A DNA stretch of 33,254 nt from an uncultured Lentisphaeria bacterium (GTDB lineage Bacteria; Verrucomicrobiota; Lentisphaeria; Victivallales; Victivallaceae), in contig CAIMFA010000511.1 of the NCBI GenBank assembly GCA_903840185.1, positions 1 to 33,254 of the forward strand, in the 5' to 3' direction. Of this stretch, positions 7,689 to 16,278 are shown one piece after another. The notes beneath the pieces are model-generated. The model did not search any database. It saw only the letters and a list, made by a program, of their open reading frames with translations, and had not been told where the DNA came from. The position numbers and the translations under genes were made by a program. Positions within the stretch are counted from its first letter, which is position 1, and each line of letters opens with the position of its first letter.

Positions 7689-7701
7689 ACATCTTTCCCG
7701 G

Positions 7702-8991
7702 TTATTTGATTCTGATTGACGCGCTGTTGCCGTGTGCGTCGAGTCCTTCCATCCGGGCAAAACATTCCACGGCTTTTACTTCTTTCTTCAGCGCGGCTTT
7801 CGAATACTGAATGATGCTGGAACGGCGGAAGAAACCTTCAACCGACAGTCCGCTGAAATATTTCGCGCTGCCTGCGGTAGGCAGTACATGGCTCGGGCCG
7901 GCGCAGAAATCGCCGATCGGTTCCGGCGTCCAGGGGCCGAGGAAGATCGCTCCGGCGGCCTTGATTTTCGCGGCGACCTTGGCGGCATTGCGGCACATTA
8001 CCTCAAGGTGCTCAGGCGCATAACGTCCGGCAATTTCCGCTGCCTGTTTGCAGTCCTTGACTTCAATCAGAAAGACACCGCTTTTCAAAACCTTGTCAAC
8101 GGCTTCCGGACGGCTCAAAGCAGTCTTCTGGCGCATAACCGCTTTTTCGACTTTGCCGATAAGCGCGGCATCGGTGCAAAGCAGCACGGCCTGTTCCAGT
8201 CCGCTGCCGTGTTCGGCCTGCGACAGCAGATCGGCGGCAATGAATTCCGGATTGCAGCTGTCGTCGGCAATAACCATGATTTCCGAAGGGCCTGCAACCA
8301 TATCCAGCGCGACTTCGCCGTAAACCAGTTTCTTCGCCGCGGTCACATAGGCGTTGCCGGGGCCGACGATTTTTTCGACTTTGCGAATGGTTTGCGTGCC
8401 GTAAGCCATGGCGGCAATACCGTAAACTCCGCCGAGGCGGTAAATCTCATTGATTCCAACCTGGCTCATGGCGTAGAGCACGGCGGGGTGTACTTTGCCG
8501 TCTTTACCGGCGGGAGTGACGGCTACAATCTCTTTAACTCCGGCGGCTTTGGCGATGCCGGCAGTATGAATCACGGTCGAAACCAGCGGTGCTGTGCCGC
8601 CGGGAATATATACCCCGACACGGTCCATCGGCTGAAAACGCTCACCGACAACCACGCCGGGACGCGGCGAATGGCTCCAGGCTTTCGGGATGCGCAGTCT
8701 GGCAAAAGTTTTGATGTTGGCCAGCGCGGTCTTGACGGCGGCTTTCTCCGCCGCTCCAACCTTGAGTGACGCTGCCTTGATTTCAGCTTGCGAGACTTGG
8801 AATTCCGCCGGCTTCAGGTCAGCATGATCAAATTTTTTGGCATATTTGACGATTGCGGCGTTGCCGTTATGCTTGACGTCAGCCAGAATTTCACGGATGG
8901 ATTGCTCTATTTCCGGCGGATAGGACGGGCGGCAGTAAAGCGCCTGCAGCGCCTCTTCAAAGTTTTTCTGCTTGAAACTGATCTTGATCAT
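7702..8991 (-). CDS. hisD: Histidinol dehydrogenase
   Basis: HisD carries out the last two steps of histidine synthesis, oxidising histidinol to histidine with NAD and zinc. The 429-aa length is standard. Visible family motifs are GVYIPGGTAPLVSTVIH, GPGNAYVTAAKKLVYG, DMVAGPSEI, LLSQAEHGSG (zinc-ligand region), the catalytic Glu-His pair in YAPEHLEVM, and GDFCAGPSHVLPT. AAGGAT precedes the ATG. It begins 16 bp after panC ends, so the two are co-transcribed. The GxxExxY gene follows 40 bp downstream, with hisC beyond it. Confidence 0.97.
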   Translation of the reverse strand: MIKISFKQKNFEEALQALYCRPSYPPEIEQSIREILADVKHNGNAAIVKYAKKFDHADLKPAEFQVSQAEIKAASLKVGAAEKAAVKTALANIKTFARLRIPKAWSHSPRPGVVVGERFQPMDRVGVYIPGGTAPLVSTVIHTAGIAKAAGVKEIVAVTPAGKDGKVHPAVLYAMSQVGINEIYRLGGVYGIAAMAYGTQTIRKVEKIVGPGNAYVTAAKKLVYGEVALDMVAGPSEIMVIADDSCNPEFIAADLLSQAEHGSGLEQAVLLCTDAALIGKVEKAVMRQKTALSRPEAVDKVLKSGVFLIEVKDCKQAAEIAGRYAPEHLEVMCRNAAKVAAKIKAAGAIFLGPWTPEPIGDFCAGPSHVLPTAGSAKYFSGLSVEGFFRRSSIIQYSKAALKKEVKAVECFARMEGLDAHGNSASIRIK

Positions 8992-9007
8992 ATTCTAAAT
9001 CCTTTCT

Positions 9008-9856
9008 TCAGTCCAGATTAATAAGTACATTGTCAATCAGGCGGGTTACGCCGAAATATACGGCGGCGGCGTTCAGCAGGCAGCGGGTTGACTCCGACAC
9101 CGGCTCCAGATTGTCCGCGTCCATGACTTCGACATAATCAACTCTGCCGCCGCCCGCAGTAATCTTTGCCGCGATGCTTTCCGCAAGACCGCACAGAGCT
9201 TTTCTGCCGTCAGTCTTAATTGCAGCTTCCGCCTCGCGGAGCGATGCGGATATTACCAGCGCGCGAGTTCTATCATCCGCGCTTAAATATTTATTTCTTG
9301 ATGACATTGCCAGTCCGTCGGTTTCCCTGACAATTGGCGCGATAACGACTTCCACCGGAAAATTCAAGTCGCGGACCATGCGCTTGATCACCATTGCCTG
9401 CTGGGCGTCCTTCTGTCCGAATATCGCAACATCCGGCAGCGTCGCATTGAACAACTTCGCCACGACTGTAGTGACTCCGCGGAAGTGGGTAGGGCGGCTT
9501 TGTCCGCAAAGCCCCTGCGACAATTTTTCCTCCGAAACCCAGGTGCTGCGGTCGGGACAATACATCTCCTCCGGCTCCGGGGCAAAAACCGCATCGACGC
9601 CGCGTTTTTCGCACAAGCTCCAGTCCCGGTCGAAATCTCTGGGATATTTTGCCAGATCTTCATTCGGGCCGAACTGTGTCGGGTTGACGAAGATCGTCAC
9701 GATGACGACGTCCGCCAGCTTGTGGGCCTGGTCTATCAGCGACATATGGCCTTCATGGAGATAACCCATCGTCGGCACCACGCCGATTTTTTGTGTATGG
9801 TGCGAGGCGGATTTTGAGAACTGCTGCATTTCCGCGATAGTTTTAATCAGTTTCAT
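9008..9856 (-). CDS. panC: Pantothenate synthetase (pantoate-beta-alanine ligase)
   Basis: PanC joins pantoate and beta-alanine with ATP to make pantothenate, the coenzyme A precursor. The HIGH-type nucleotidyl motif is seen in PTMGYLHEGHMSLI, then FVNPTQFGPNEDLAKYPR, IFGQKDAQQ and the MSSRNKYLS loop. I choose ATG 9856 (282 aa), with AAGGAG 9 nt upstream. The ORF track starts two codons earlier at GTG 9862, which is closer to the ribosome site than usual. It follows the ilvE terminator and precedes hisD by 16 bp. The pairing of pantothenate and histidine genes has no obvious pathway logic. panB and panD are not in the window. Confidence 0.96.
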   Translation of the reverse strand: MKLIKTIAEMQQFSKSASHHTQKIGVVPTMGYLHEGHMSLIDQAHKLADVVIVTIFVNPTQFGPNEDLAKYPRDFDRDWSLCEKRGVDAVFAPEPEEMYCPDRSTWVSEEKLSQGLCGQSRPTHFRGVTTVVAKLFNATLPDVAIFGQKDAQQAMVIKRMVRDLNFPVEVVIAPIVRETDGLAMSSRNKYLSADDRTRALVISASLREAEAAIKTDGRKALCGLAESIAAKITAGGGRVDYVEVMDADNLEPVSESTRCLLNAAAVYFGVTRLIDNVLINLD

Positions 9857-9871
9857 AAACACAGACTCCTT

Positions 9872-9908
9872 TAAAATAAAACAGGGCCGGAGCGGTTAAC
9901 TCAGGCCC
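9872..9908 (-). terminator. Rho-independent terminator after ilvE
   Basis: On the minus strand GGGCCTGAG / CTCCGGCCC pair with one mismatch around a 7-nt loop (9884-9908) and are followed by TGTTTTATTTT. It separates ilvE from panC. I see no clear promoter between it and panC, so panC-hisD may depend on readthrough or on a promoter inside ilvE. Confidence 0.75.
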
Positions 9909-9936
9909 GGTTGTAATACATCCTGAATTTACGCTT

Positions 9937-10944
9937 TTAAAGCTCCATCATCCAATGGTGAGTATCAGGAATTTCACCATATTGAATACCGGTCACCCGG
10001 TCATAAAGCTTTTTGAGCACCGGCCCCATCGTTTCAGTATTATAAGTATAAACTTTATCGCCGTGGTGGATTTTAGCTACAGGAGTGATAACTACGGCAG
10101 TGCCGCAGGCGCCGACTTCGGCGAACGTTGTCAGTTCAGTTTCCTGAACGGGGCGTCTCTCCACCGTAATGCCGAGGTCCTCCGCGATTGTCATCAGCGA
10201 TTTATTGGTGATGCTGGGCAGAATTGACGGCGATTCCGGCGTGACGTATCTGCCGTCCGGAGTAATCGCCATAAAATTGCTGGTGCCGAACTCTTCAATA
10301 AACGAATGGGTTTTTGAATCCAGAAAGAGCGCGACGGCACAGCCGTGTTTCTTGGCGATCTTCGACGGCAGCAGGCTGGCGGCGTAATTCCCGGCAACCT
10401 TGGTGTGCCCGGTGCCGCATGGCGCCGCGCGGTCGATATCGTCAACAATCATGGCCTCAACCGGTTTTATCCCGCCTTTATAATAAGGACCGACCGGAAC
10501 CACCATTACGATAAATTCATAGGTCTCGCTGGCGGAAATGCCGATTTGCGGACTGGTGCCGACAACTACCGGACGGATATAGAGCGCCCCGCCGGTGCCG
10601 TATGGCGGCACATAGTCAATATTATCGCGGATAACGGTTCTTACCGCGTCGATAAATTTCGCTTCCGGGATTTCCGGCATCAGCAGATGCCGGAGCGATG
10701 AATTCAGCCGCCGGGCATTTTCTTCAGGGCGGAATATCCGCACTTTCCCGTCTTTACAGGAAAAAGCTTTCAAGCCTTCAAATGCCGCCTGGCCGTAATG
10801 CATGCAGTTCGATGCCACGGAAAGCGTAATATTATAGTCATTGTACAGCCGGCCTTCTCCCCATTTTCCGTCCTCATAGGAGAAACGGATGTTTGACCTG
10901 GTCGGGAGGAACTCAAAACCAAGTTTCGTCCATTCGATGTTCAT
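9937..10944 (-). CDS. ilvE: Branched-chain amino acid aminotransferase
   Basis: A class IV PLP aminotransferase for the last step of Leu, Ile and Val synthesis and the first step of their breakdown. The type II (long) BCAT form is recognised by MHYGQAAFEGLKAF, IFRPEENARRLN, LYIRPVVVGT and FGTSNFMAI. The PLP lysine lies in GHTKVAGNYAASL. I use ATG 10944 (MNIEWTKLGFEFLPT); the ORF-track start at 10950 is a TTG two codons earlier. A GGAT about 8 nt upstream is a weak ribosome site. It has its own terminator and is probably monocistronic. Confidence 0.96.
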   Translation of the reverse strand: MNIEWTKLGFEFLPTRSNIRFSYEDGKWGEGRLYNDYNITLSVASNCMHYGQAAFEGLKAFSCKDGKVRIFRPEENARRLNSSLRHLLMPEIPEAKFIDAVRTVIRDNIDYVPPYGTGGALYIRPVVVGTSPQIGISASETYEFIVMVVPVGPYYKGGIKPVEAMIVDDIDRAAPCGTGHTKVAGNYAASLLPSKIAKKHGCAVALFLDSKTHSFIEEFGTSNFMAITPDGRYVTPESPSILPSITNKSLMTIAEDLGITVERRPVQETELTTFAEVGACGTAVVITPVAKIHHGDKVYTYNTETMGPVLKKLYDRVTGIQYGEIPDTHHWMMEL

Positions 10945-11250
10945 AATCAATATCCATAAGTGTTAATAATGAAACCGGATCTCTTTCAAGCGCATCCCGG
11001 ATAAAACTCTTTTTTATGAAAATCGCCACATGCAGGCAATCTTTCAAAAAATCTGTTCCAAGCCCCGGAAAATATCGTTTAACCTTGAAATTTAAGAAAT
11101 CAATTCATAAAAATAAAAAAAATCGTAAAAAAATGCATCAAAACAACGTACTATAACTTTACAACCGCAATTATCAATATAAAGTTATATAAATCAAAAT
11201 TCATTATTTAAAAAAATCTTAATACTTATTAACAAGGTGGAGATAGAAAG
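10945..11250. promoter_or_regulatory. 306-bp AT-rich divergent intergenic region (ilvE / pal)
   Basis: No gene seen. A candidate plus-strand promoter is TTGAAA, 17 bp, TAAAAA at 11085-11113 (4/6 at -10). Downstream, TATAACTTTA (11152-11161) and TAAAGTTATA (11180-11189) form a perfect 10-bp inverted repeat separated by 18 bp, in the leader of the pal gene. It could be an operator or an AT-rich hairpin. The last bases contain AAGGTGGAG, a strong ribosome site for pal. Confidence 0.5.
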
Positions 11251-11844
11251 ATGAAAATGTGGAAGCATTTATTCCTCGCGTTGATGGTCGTGGCAGTTGT
11301 AGTAACAACGGGTGCCGGTTGCAGTCTGTTTGACAATTCTGATCCTAAACAACTTACCGGGACGATTCCTCCTCCGATTGGCGGAGATCCCGATGATCTG
11401 GGTATTAAAGGCGATAAAGATCCCAATGCCTGGGGCAAGGGCGCGAATGACGGTTCTCTGGGCAAGATCCCGGGTGAATTTACCGCCGACCCGCGTTATG
11501 CGGGGCTGCTCAAGCCGGTTTACTTTGATTTCGACAAAGATAACATCAAGGCCGGCGAACAGGGCAAGATCGCCGCTGGCGCTAAATTCCTGCAGGAACA
11601 TGCTGATTCAGTCATGATCATCGAAGGCAACTGCGATGACCGCGGTACCGAAGAATACAACCGCGCACTTGGCGAAAGACGTGCTATCGCCGTCAGAAAC
11701 GCGCTGCAGGCGGCGGGTGTCCAGGATGACCGTATGAAGACCATCAGCTACGGCAAAGACCGGCCGGCGGTAGAAGGATCTTCTGAAGAAGCCAGAGCCA
11801 AGAATCGCCGCGGCGAACTGGTCCCGGCTATCAAGAATAAATAA
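11251..11844 (+). CDS. pal: Pal-like OmpA family lipoprotein
   Basis: A 197-aa outer-membrane lipoprotein that should bind peptidoglycan and tether the outer membrane. The N-terminus is a lipoprotein signal peptide with lipobox TGAGC (C24 lipidated). A ~60-residue Gly/Pro/Asp-rich linker follows. The C-terminal ~100 residues are an OmpA domain: VYFDFDKDNIK, IEGNCDDRGTEEYNRALGER (peptidoglycan-binding Asp/Arg), then SYGKDRP and AKNRRGEL. tol genes are not adjacent, so the Tol-Pal assignment rests on sequence alone. A strong terminator follows 20 bp after the stop, so the gene is monocistronic. Confidence 0.93.
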   Translation: MKMWKHLFLALMVVAVVVTTGAGCSLFDNSDPKQLTGTIPPPIGGDPDDLGIKGDKDPNAWGKGANDGSLGKIPGEFTADPRYAGLLKPVYFDFDKDNIKAGEQGKIAAGAKFLQEHADSVMIIEGNCDDRGTEEYNRALGERRAIAVRNALQAAGVQDDRMKTISYGKDRPAVEGSSEEARAKNRRGELVPAIKNK

Positions 11845-11863
11845 ATGATGATTTAATTCCAAT

Positions 11864-11893
11864 CCCGGGTATCCAATGCCCGGGTTTTTTTTT
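11864..11893 (+). terminator. Strong Rho-independent terminator after pal
   Basis: CCCGGGTAT-CCA-ATGCCCGGG is a 9-bp stem with one G-T pair and a 3-nt loop, followed directly by nine T. Confidence 0.92.
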
Positions 11894-11958
11894 CCCGCTG
11901 GGAAATATCGTAAAAATCAGTAATGTGAAATTTAAAAACTAACACAAAGGAACGAATT

Positions 11959-13155
11959 ATGAGCAAGATTCATGCGGAACATGTTTTCACCTCCGAGTCT
12001 GTTTCGGAAGGTCATCCCGATAAAGTTTGCGACCAGATTTCAGACGCGATCCTCGACGCCTGCCTGAAAGATGATCCGAACAGCCGTGTAGCCTGCGAAA
12101 CTCTCGCGACTACCGATTTAATCGTCATCTCCGGAGAGATAACCACAAAATCCCAGGTCAACTGGGAAAAAGTCGCCCGTAAAGTCGTTTCCGATATCGG
12201 TTACAATGACGGCACCATCGGTTTTTGCGCGGAAAGCTGCAAAGTAATGGTCTGCATTCATAAACAGTCCCCGGATATTTCTCAAGGCGTCACCGCCGGA
12301 CAGGGAATGTTCAAGGAACAGGGTGCGGGCGATCAGGGCATGATGTTCGGTTTCGCCACTGACGAAACTCCGGAACTGATGCCTGCTCCAATTATTTACG
12401 CGCACCAGATCGTCAAGGAACTGGCCAAATTAAGAAAAACCAAACCGAAAAAATATGCATATCTGCGCCCGGACGCCAAAAGCCAGGTTTCCATCCGCTA
12501 TAAAGACGGCAAGCCGACCAGAGTCGAGACCATCGTGGTTTCACACCAGCATACCCCGGATATGAAAATTGAAGAACTGACCGCGCTGGTCAAAGAAGTC
12601 GCGAAGAAAGTAATTCCAAAAAACATGATGCACGCCGGCATCAAATACTATGTCAACCCCACCGGCAAATTCGAAGTCGGCGGTCCTCATGGCGACACCG
12701 GGCTTACCGGACGCAAAATCATTGTTGACACTTACGGCGGCGTCGGCTCTCACGGCGGCGGCGCTTTCTCCGGCAAAGATCCTTCCAAGGTTGACCGCTC
12801 TGCCGCTTACATGTGCAGATACATCGCTAAAAACATCGTTGCCGCCGGACTGGCGAACAAATGCGAAGTACAGGTTTCCTACGCTATCGGCGTGGCTGAA
12901 CCGCTGAGCATCAATGCCGATACCTACCGCACCGGCAAGATCAAAGATGATGCCGTGCTGGAAAAGATCATCCGTGAAGTCTTCAGCCTGAAACCGGCTG
13001 CAATCCTGGAAACGCTGCAACTCAAGAAGCCGTTCGCCAACGGCTGGAGCTATCAGGATACCGCCGCTTACGGCCATTTCGGCCGCGAAGGTTTCCCCTG
13101 GGAAAAAGTTGACAAGATCAAAGAGCTGAAAAAAGCTGCTGCCAAGTACCTTTAA
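11959..13155 (+). CDS. metK: S-adenosylmethionine synthetase
   Basis: MetK makes S-adenosylmethionine from methionine and ATP. The 398-aa length is normal. The start [20 protein letters not shown] carries the ATP and metal site. Further motifs are [37 protein letters not shown] and [25 protein letters not shown] precedes the ATG. The 74-bp gap after the pal terminator shows neither a clear promoter nor a SAM riboswitch that I can recognise. The adenosine kinase-like gene follows after 22 bp and ahcY after that, so this is a methyl-cycle operon. Confidence 0.98.
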   Translation: MSKIHAEHVFTSESVSEGHPDKVCDQISDAILDACLKDDPNSRVACETLATTDLIVISGEITTKSQVNWEKVARKVVSDIGYNDGTIGFCAESCKVMVCIHKQSPDISQGVTAGQGMFKEQGAGDQGMMFGFATDETPELMPAPIIYAHQIVKELAKLRKTKPKKYAYLRPDAKSQVSIRYKDGKPTRVETIVVSHQHTPDMKIEELTALVKEVAKKVIPKNMMHAGIKYYVNPTGKFEVGGPHGDTGLTGRKIIVDTYGGVGSHGGGAFSGKDPSKVDRSAAYMCRYIAKNIVAAGLANKCEVQVSYAIGVAEPLSINADTYRTGKIKDDAVLEKIIREVFSLKPAAILETLQLKKPFANGWSYQDTAAYGHFGREGFPWEKVDKIKELKKAAAKYL

Positions 13156-13177
13156 TCTGTAAAGACAGGAATGCCGG

Positions 13178-14164
13178 ATGAATAAGAATACCCCTGCGGT
13201 GCTCGGAGCAGGCTCCCCGATTGTGGATTTGCTGGTCAGTACAGATGACTGCTTCCTGAAATCCATCGCCGCCGCCAAAGGCGGCATGGAACTGGTTGAT
13301 CAGTCCATGATCGAATCCCTGCTCAGTAAGATTCCCGGCAATCCGGTAAAAGCTCCCGGCGGCTCCGCCGGGAATACCATTTTCGGACTCGCCCGGCTCG
13401 GCGTCCCGGTGGCTTTCCTCGGGAAAGTAGGCACTGACGCCGACGGCGATTACTACCGGAAACGTCTGGTTGAGCTCGGCGGCAAAGATACTTCTTTCCG
13501 CCTTGACAGTTCCGCCCATACCGGGCGCTGCGTCAGCATGATCACCCCGGATTCCGAGCGCACCATGCGTACCGACCTGGGCGCGGCCGCCCGCATGACG
13601 GCGGCGGAAGTCCTCGACTCCGATTTTGCCAATATCGCCCATGTTCATATCGAAGGCTATCTGCTTTTTGTCGGCGACCTGGCGGAAAAAGTGCTGTCCA
13701 CCGCGAAAAAACACGGTTGCACTGTCAGCCTTGACCTGGCCACTTTCGAACTGGTTAAATTCAAACGCGATATTCTGCCCGGACTCCTGAAAAAATATGT
13801 GGACATCGTTTTTGCCAATGAAGACGAAGCCGGAGCGTTCTGCGGGGATATTTCTCCTGAACAAATGGCGGAGAAACTTGGCGAATATTGCGCTGTCGCC
13901 GCGGTTAAACTGGGTAAAGAAGGCTCCTGCATCAAAGATAAAAACGGTATCGTCCGCGTCCCCGCCGAACTGGTGAAGGCGGTTGACACTACCGGGGCCG
14001 GCGATCTGTGGCAGGCCGGATTCCTTTACGGTTATCTCAAAGGCTGCCCGATGACCGACTGCGCCAGTTTCGGTTCAATCACCGCCGCGGAAGTAGTCCA
14101 GGTGATCGGCGCTGATATTCCGGAAGAACGCTGGACCGTAATCCGCAAAAAATTACAGGCTTGA
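13178..14164 (+). CDS. Adenosine kinase-like PfkB family sugar kinase
   Basis: A 328-aa ribokinase-fold protein. The N-terminus (VLGAGSPIVDLLVSTDDCFL) and KAPGGSAGNTIFGLARLG resemble the adenosine kinase branch. The C-terminal PfkB signature DTTGAGDLWQAGFLYGYL holds the catalytic Asp and anion hole. Between metK and ahcY its natural role is to phosphorylate adenosine released from S-adenosylhomocysteine to AMP, pulling the reversible SAH hydrolase forward. The family assignment is firm; the substrate is inferred from context and branch similarity. It starts 22 bp after metK, so they are probably co-transcribed. Confidence 0.88.
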   Translation: MNKNTPAVLGAGSPIVDLLVSTDDCFLKSIAAAKGGMELVDQSMIESLLSKIPGNPVKAPGGSAGNTIFGLARLGVPVAFLGKVGTDADGDYYRKRLVELGGKDTSFRLDSSAHTGRCVSMITPDSERTMRTDLGAAARMTAAEVLDSDFANIAHVHIEGYLLFVGDLAEKVLSTAKKHGCTVSLDLATFELVKFKRDILPGLLKKYVDIVFANEDEAGAFCGDISPEQMAEKLGEYCAVAAVKLGKEGSCIKDKNGIVRVPAELVKAVDTTGAGDLWQAGFLYGYLKGCPMTDCASFGSITAAEVVQVIGADIPEERWTVIRKKLQA

Positions 14165-14179
14165 AATAAAATGTATATA

Positions 14180-14343
14180 GAAGCAATTTCAAAAGTATCC
14201 GGGCATTTTAAGGTTTTTCCCGGTATTTTGGCGCCTTTTGCTCGTTTTTACGTAGCGCTGCTACGCCTGAACTCACAAAAAACACCAAAATTCTCGAGAA
14301 AATTCCTGAAAATTCTTCCCGGAAGTACTTCTGTAATTGCCTC
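14180..14343. repeat. 164-bp imperfect inverted repeat (MITE-like or long hairpin)
   Basis: Left outer arm GAAGCAATT.CA.AAGTA.TCCGGG and right outer arm, read in reverse, GAGGCAATT.CA.AAGTA.TTCCGGG match. The similarity continues with gaps (ATTTTGG.G..TTTT) to a central perfect stem CGTAGC-GCT-GCTACG (14251-14265). The whole 306-bp gap between the adenosine kinase-like gene and ahcY is filled by this and by a smaller TCCCG/CGGGA pairing (14361-14380). The 79-codon ORF in the ORF track (14171-14410) reads through the inverted repeat and is not convincing as a gene. Confidence 0.8.
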
Positions 14344-14470
14344 TTTAAAGAAAAGAATCATCCCGGTCATGCTGTCGGGAAAATTACTGGAGGAAGCCGG
14401 CGGTTTCTAGCGCGGCACTGTTCTTTTCTTTTGCTGAATATATAAATAAACTAATAAATGGAGAGATACT

Positions 14471-15877
14471 ATGGATTACAAAGTAGCAGATATGAAGCTG
14501 GCGGATTTCGGACGCAAAGAAATCGAAATCGCTGAAAAAGAAATGCCCGGCCTGATGGCCACTTGCGAAAAATACGGCAAAACCAAACCGCTGAAAGGTC
14601 TCCGGATCATGGGCAGCCTGCACATGACCATTCAGACTGCGGTGCTGATCGAAACTCTGGTCAAGCTGGGCGCCGATGTCAGATGGTGCTCCTGCAACAT
14701 CTTCTCAACCCAGGATCATGCCGCCGCCGCAATCGCGAAGGCCGGCGTTCCGGTTTTCGCCTGGAAGGGTGAATCTCTGGAAGAGTACTGGGATTGCACC
14801 TACCGCGCCATCACCTGGCCGGACGGCAAAGGCCCTGACCAGATTGTTGACGACGGCGGCGACGCCACACTGCTGATTCATCGCGGCTACCAGGCGGAAA
14901 ATGACGCCTCCATCCTCGATGTCCCGACTGACAATCATGAACTGCAGATCATTAACAAGCTGTTGAAAAAAGTTCTCAAAAAAGATAAAAAACACTGGCA
15001 CAATGTAGCGAAAAATGTTGTCGGTGTTTCCGAAGAGACCACCACAGGGGTTCACCGCCTCGTCCAGATGGAGGAGAGAAAAGAACTGCTGTTCCAGGCG
15101 GTCAACGTCAACGACTCCGTCACTAAGAGTAAATTCGATAACATCTACGGCTGCCGCCACTCGCTGACCGATGCGATCAAACGCGCACTCGACGTGCTGA
15201 TTTCCGGCAAAACCGCCATGGTCTGCGGCTACGGCGATGTCGGCAAGGGTTCCGCCGAAGCCATGCGCAATGAACGCGCCCAGGTCATGGTCAGCGAAAT
15301 CGACCCGATCTGCGCGCTCCAGGCCTGCATGGCCGGGTTCAAGGTCTGCACCGTGGAAGACGCCCTGCCCTATGCCGATATTTACGTCACCACCACCGGC
15401 AACAGCGACATCATCACCGCTGAACATATCAGCAAGATGAAAGATCAGGCCATCGTCTGCAATATCGGTCATTTCGACAATGAAATTCAGGTCGGTGCGC
15501 TGGAAAAATGGCCCGGTGTCAAAAAGGAAGTCATCAAAGGCAGTTTCTGCCCGGTAACCCGTTATAAATTCAAAGACGGACATTCCGTGTATCTGCTGGC
15601 TGAAGGCCGCCTGGTCAACCTGGGCTGCGCCACCGGTCACCCGAGCTTCGTAATGTCATGCAGCTTCACCAACCAGACGCTGGCTCAGATCGACATCGCC
15701 AAGAACCCGAAACGCAAAGTCGGCGTTTATCGTCTGGCCAAGAAGCTGGACGAGGAAGTTGCCGCGCTGCATCTGGCCAAACTCGGTGCCAAGCTGACCA
15801 AGCTGTCAAAAAAGCAGGCCGAATACATCGGCGTCCCGGTGGAAGGCCCCTACAAACCGGAACATTACAGATACTAA
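14471..15877 (+). CDS. ahcY: Adenosylhomocysteinase (SAH hydrolase)
   Basis: AhcY splits S-adenosylhomocysteine into homocysteine and adenosine, using bound NAD. The 468-aa length matches the bacterial form with an insertion of about 40 residues ([14 protein letters not shown] region). Visible motifs are [59 protein letters not shown], the NAD fold [13 protein letters not shown], and the C-terminal KPEHYRY that reaches into the neighbouring subunit. GGAGAG precedes the ATG. It is the third member of the metK cluster, separated from the kinase by the 164-bp inverted repeat, and is followed by its own terminator. Confidence 0.98.
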   Translation: MDYKVADMKLADFGRKEIEIAEKEMPGLMATCEKYGKTKPLKGLRIMGSLHMTIQTAVLIETLVKLGADVRWCSCNIFSTQDHAAAAIAKAGVPVFAWKGESLEEYWDCTYRAITWPDGKGPDQIVDDGGDATLLIHRGYQAENDASILDVPTDNHELQIINKLLKKVLKKDKKHWHNVAKNVVGVSEETTTGVHRLVQMEERKELLFQAVNVNDSVTKSKFDNIYGCRHSLTDAIKRALDVLISGKTAMVCGYGDVGKGSAEAMRNERAQVMVSEIDPICALQACMAGFKVCTVEDALPYADIYVTTTGNSDIITAEHISKMKDQAIVCNIGHFDNEIQVGALEKWPGVKKEVIKGSFCPVTRYKFKDGHSVYLLAEGRLVNLGCATGHPSFVMSCSFTNQTLAQIDIAKNPKRKVGVYRLAKKLDEEVAALHLAKLGAKLTKLSKKQAEYIGVPVEGPYKPEHYRY

Positions 15878-15897
15878 TCAACTGTAATTCGATATAC

Positions 15898-15935
15898 AGC
15901 GGGAAAGAACTGAACAAGTTTTTTCCCGCTTTTTT
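15898..15935 (+). terminator. Rho-independent terminator after ahcY
   Basis: AGCGGGAAA pairs with TTTCCCGCT (9 bp) with a further AACT/AGTT pairing inside, followed by TTTTT. It lies 20 bp after the ahcY stop. Confidence 0.88.
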
Positions 15936-15970
15936 ATTTGCGGCGGGAGTGGGAAAAGCCAGGACAATAT

Positions 15971-16123
15971 TTCGCACAAAGGCACGAAGGCGCAAAGAAG
16001 AATTTAACAGGGATGGACAGGATGGACAGGATTTATGCTTCATCTCTGATTTTGAATCAAGATTATGATTCTCAAATCCAAATAAATGTCTTATCTTTGT
16101 GTCTTTGCGGCTTGGTGCGAGAA
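15971..16123. repeat. 153-bp composite repeat module, left end of the DUF4143 unit
   Basis: The module runs TTCGCACAAAGGCACGAAGG..., then the core AATTTAACAGGGATGGACAG with a second GGATGGACA unit (16001-16032), then an imperfect hairpin (GATTTTGAATCA, 16048-16059, with TGATTCTCAAATC, 16066-16078), and ends with an inverted CTTTGTGTCTTTGCGG..GTGCGAGAA (16095-16123). Its own ends are inverted relative to each other. An inverted partner of its first half lies at 17587-17643. The 15936-16278 stretch holds no convincing gene; the 105-codon ORF across it is repeat-derived. Confidence 0.85.
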
Positions 16124-16278
16124 AATAGAATCCTATGGAATATTTCACACGGAGATACGAAAATGAATAAAATCGGAAGAAATGATGGTCTTCTGAAAAT
16201 CATATTGTTGCAAGTGTCGATATATAGTGCTATATTTCTTGTATATCAAAAATAATTATACATTTGCAGAGGTATATC

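Noticed and set aside
11894-11958. SAM riboswitch before metK, and similarly preQ1 before queC, SAH before ahcY, glycine before gcvH
   Set aside because: I looked for the conserved cores by eye and found none; a covariance-model scan would settle it.
14171-14410. 79-codon plus-strand ORF between the adenosine kinase-like gene and ahcY
   Set aside because: It reads through both arms of the 164-bp inverted repeat and has no ribosome site or family resemblance.
15938-16255. 105-codon ORF after ahcY
   Set aside because: Made of repeat sequence and the ahcY terminator tail; no protein features.
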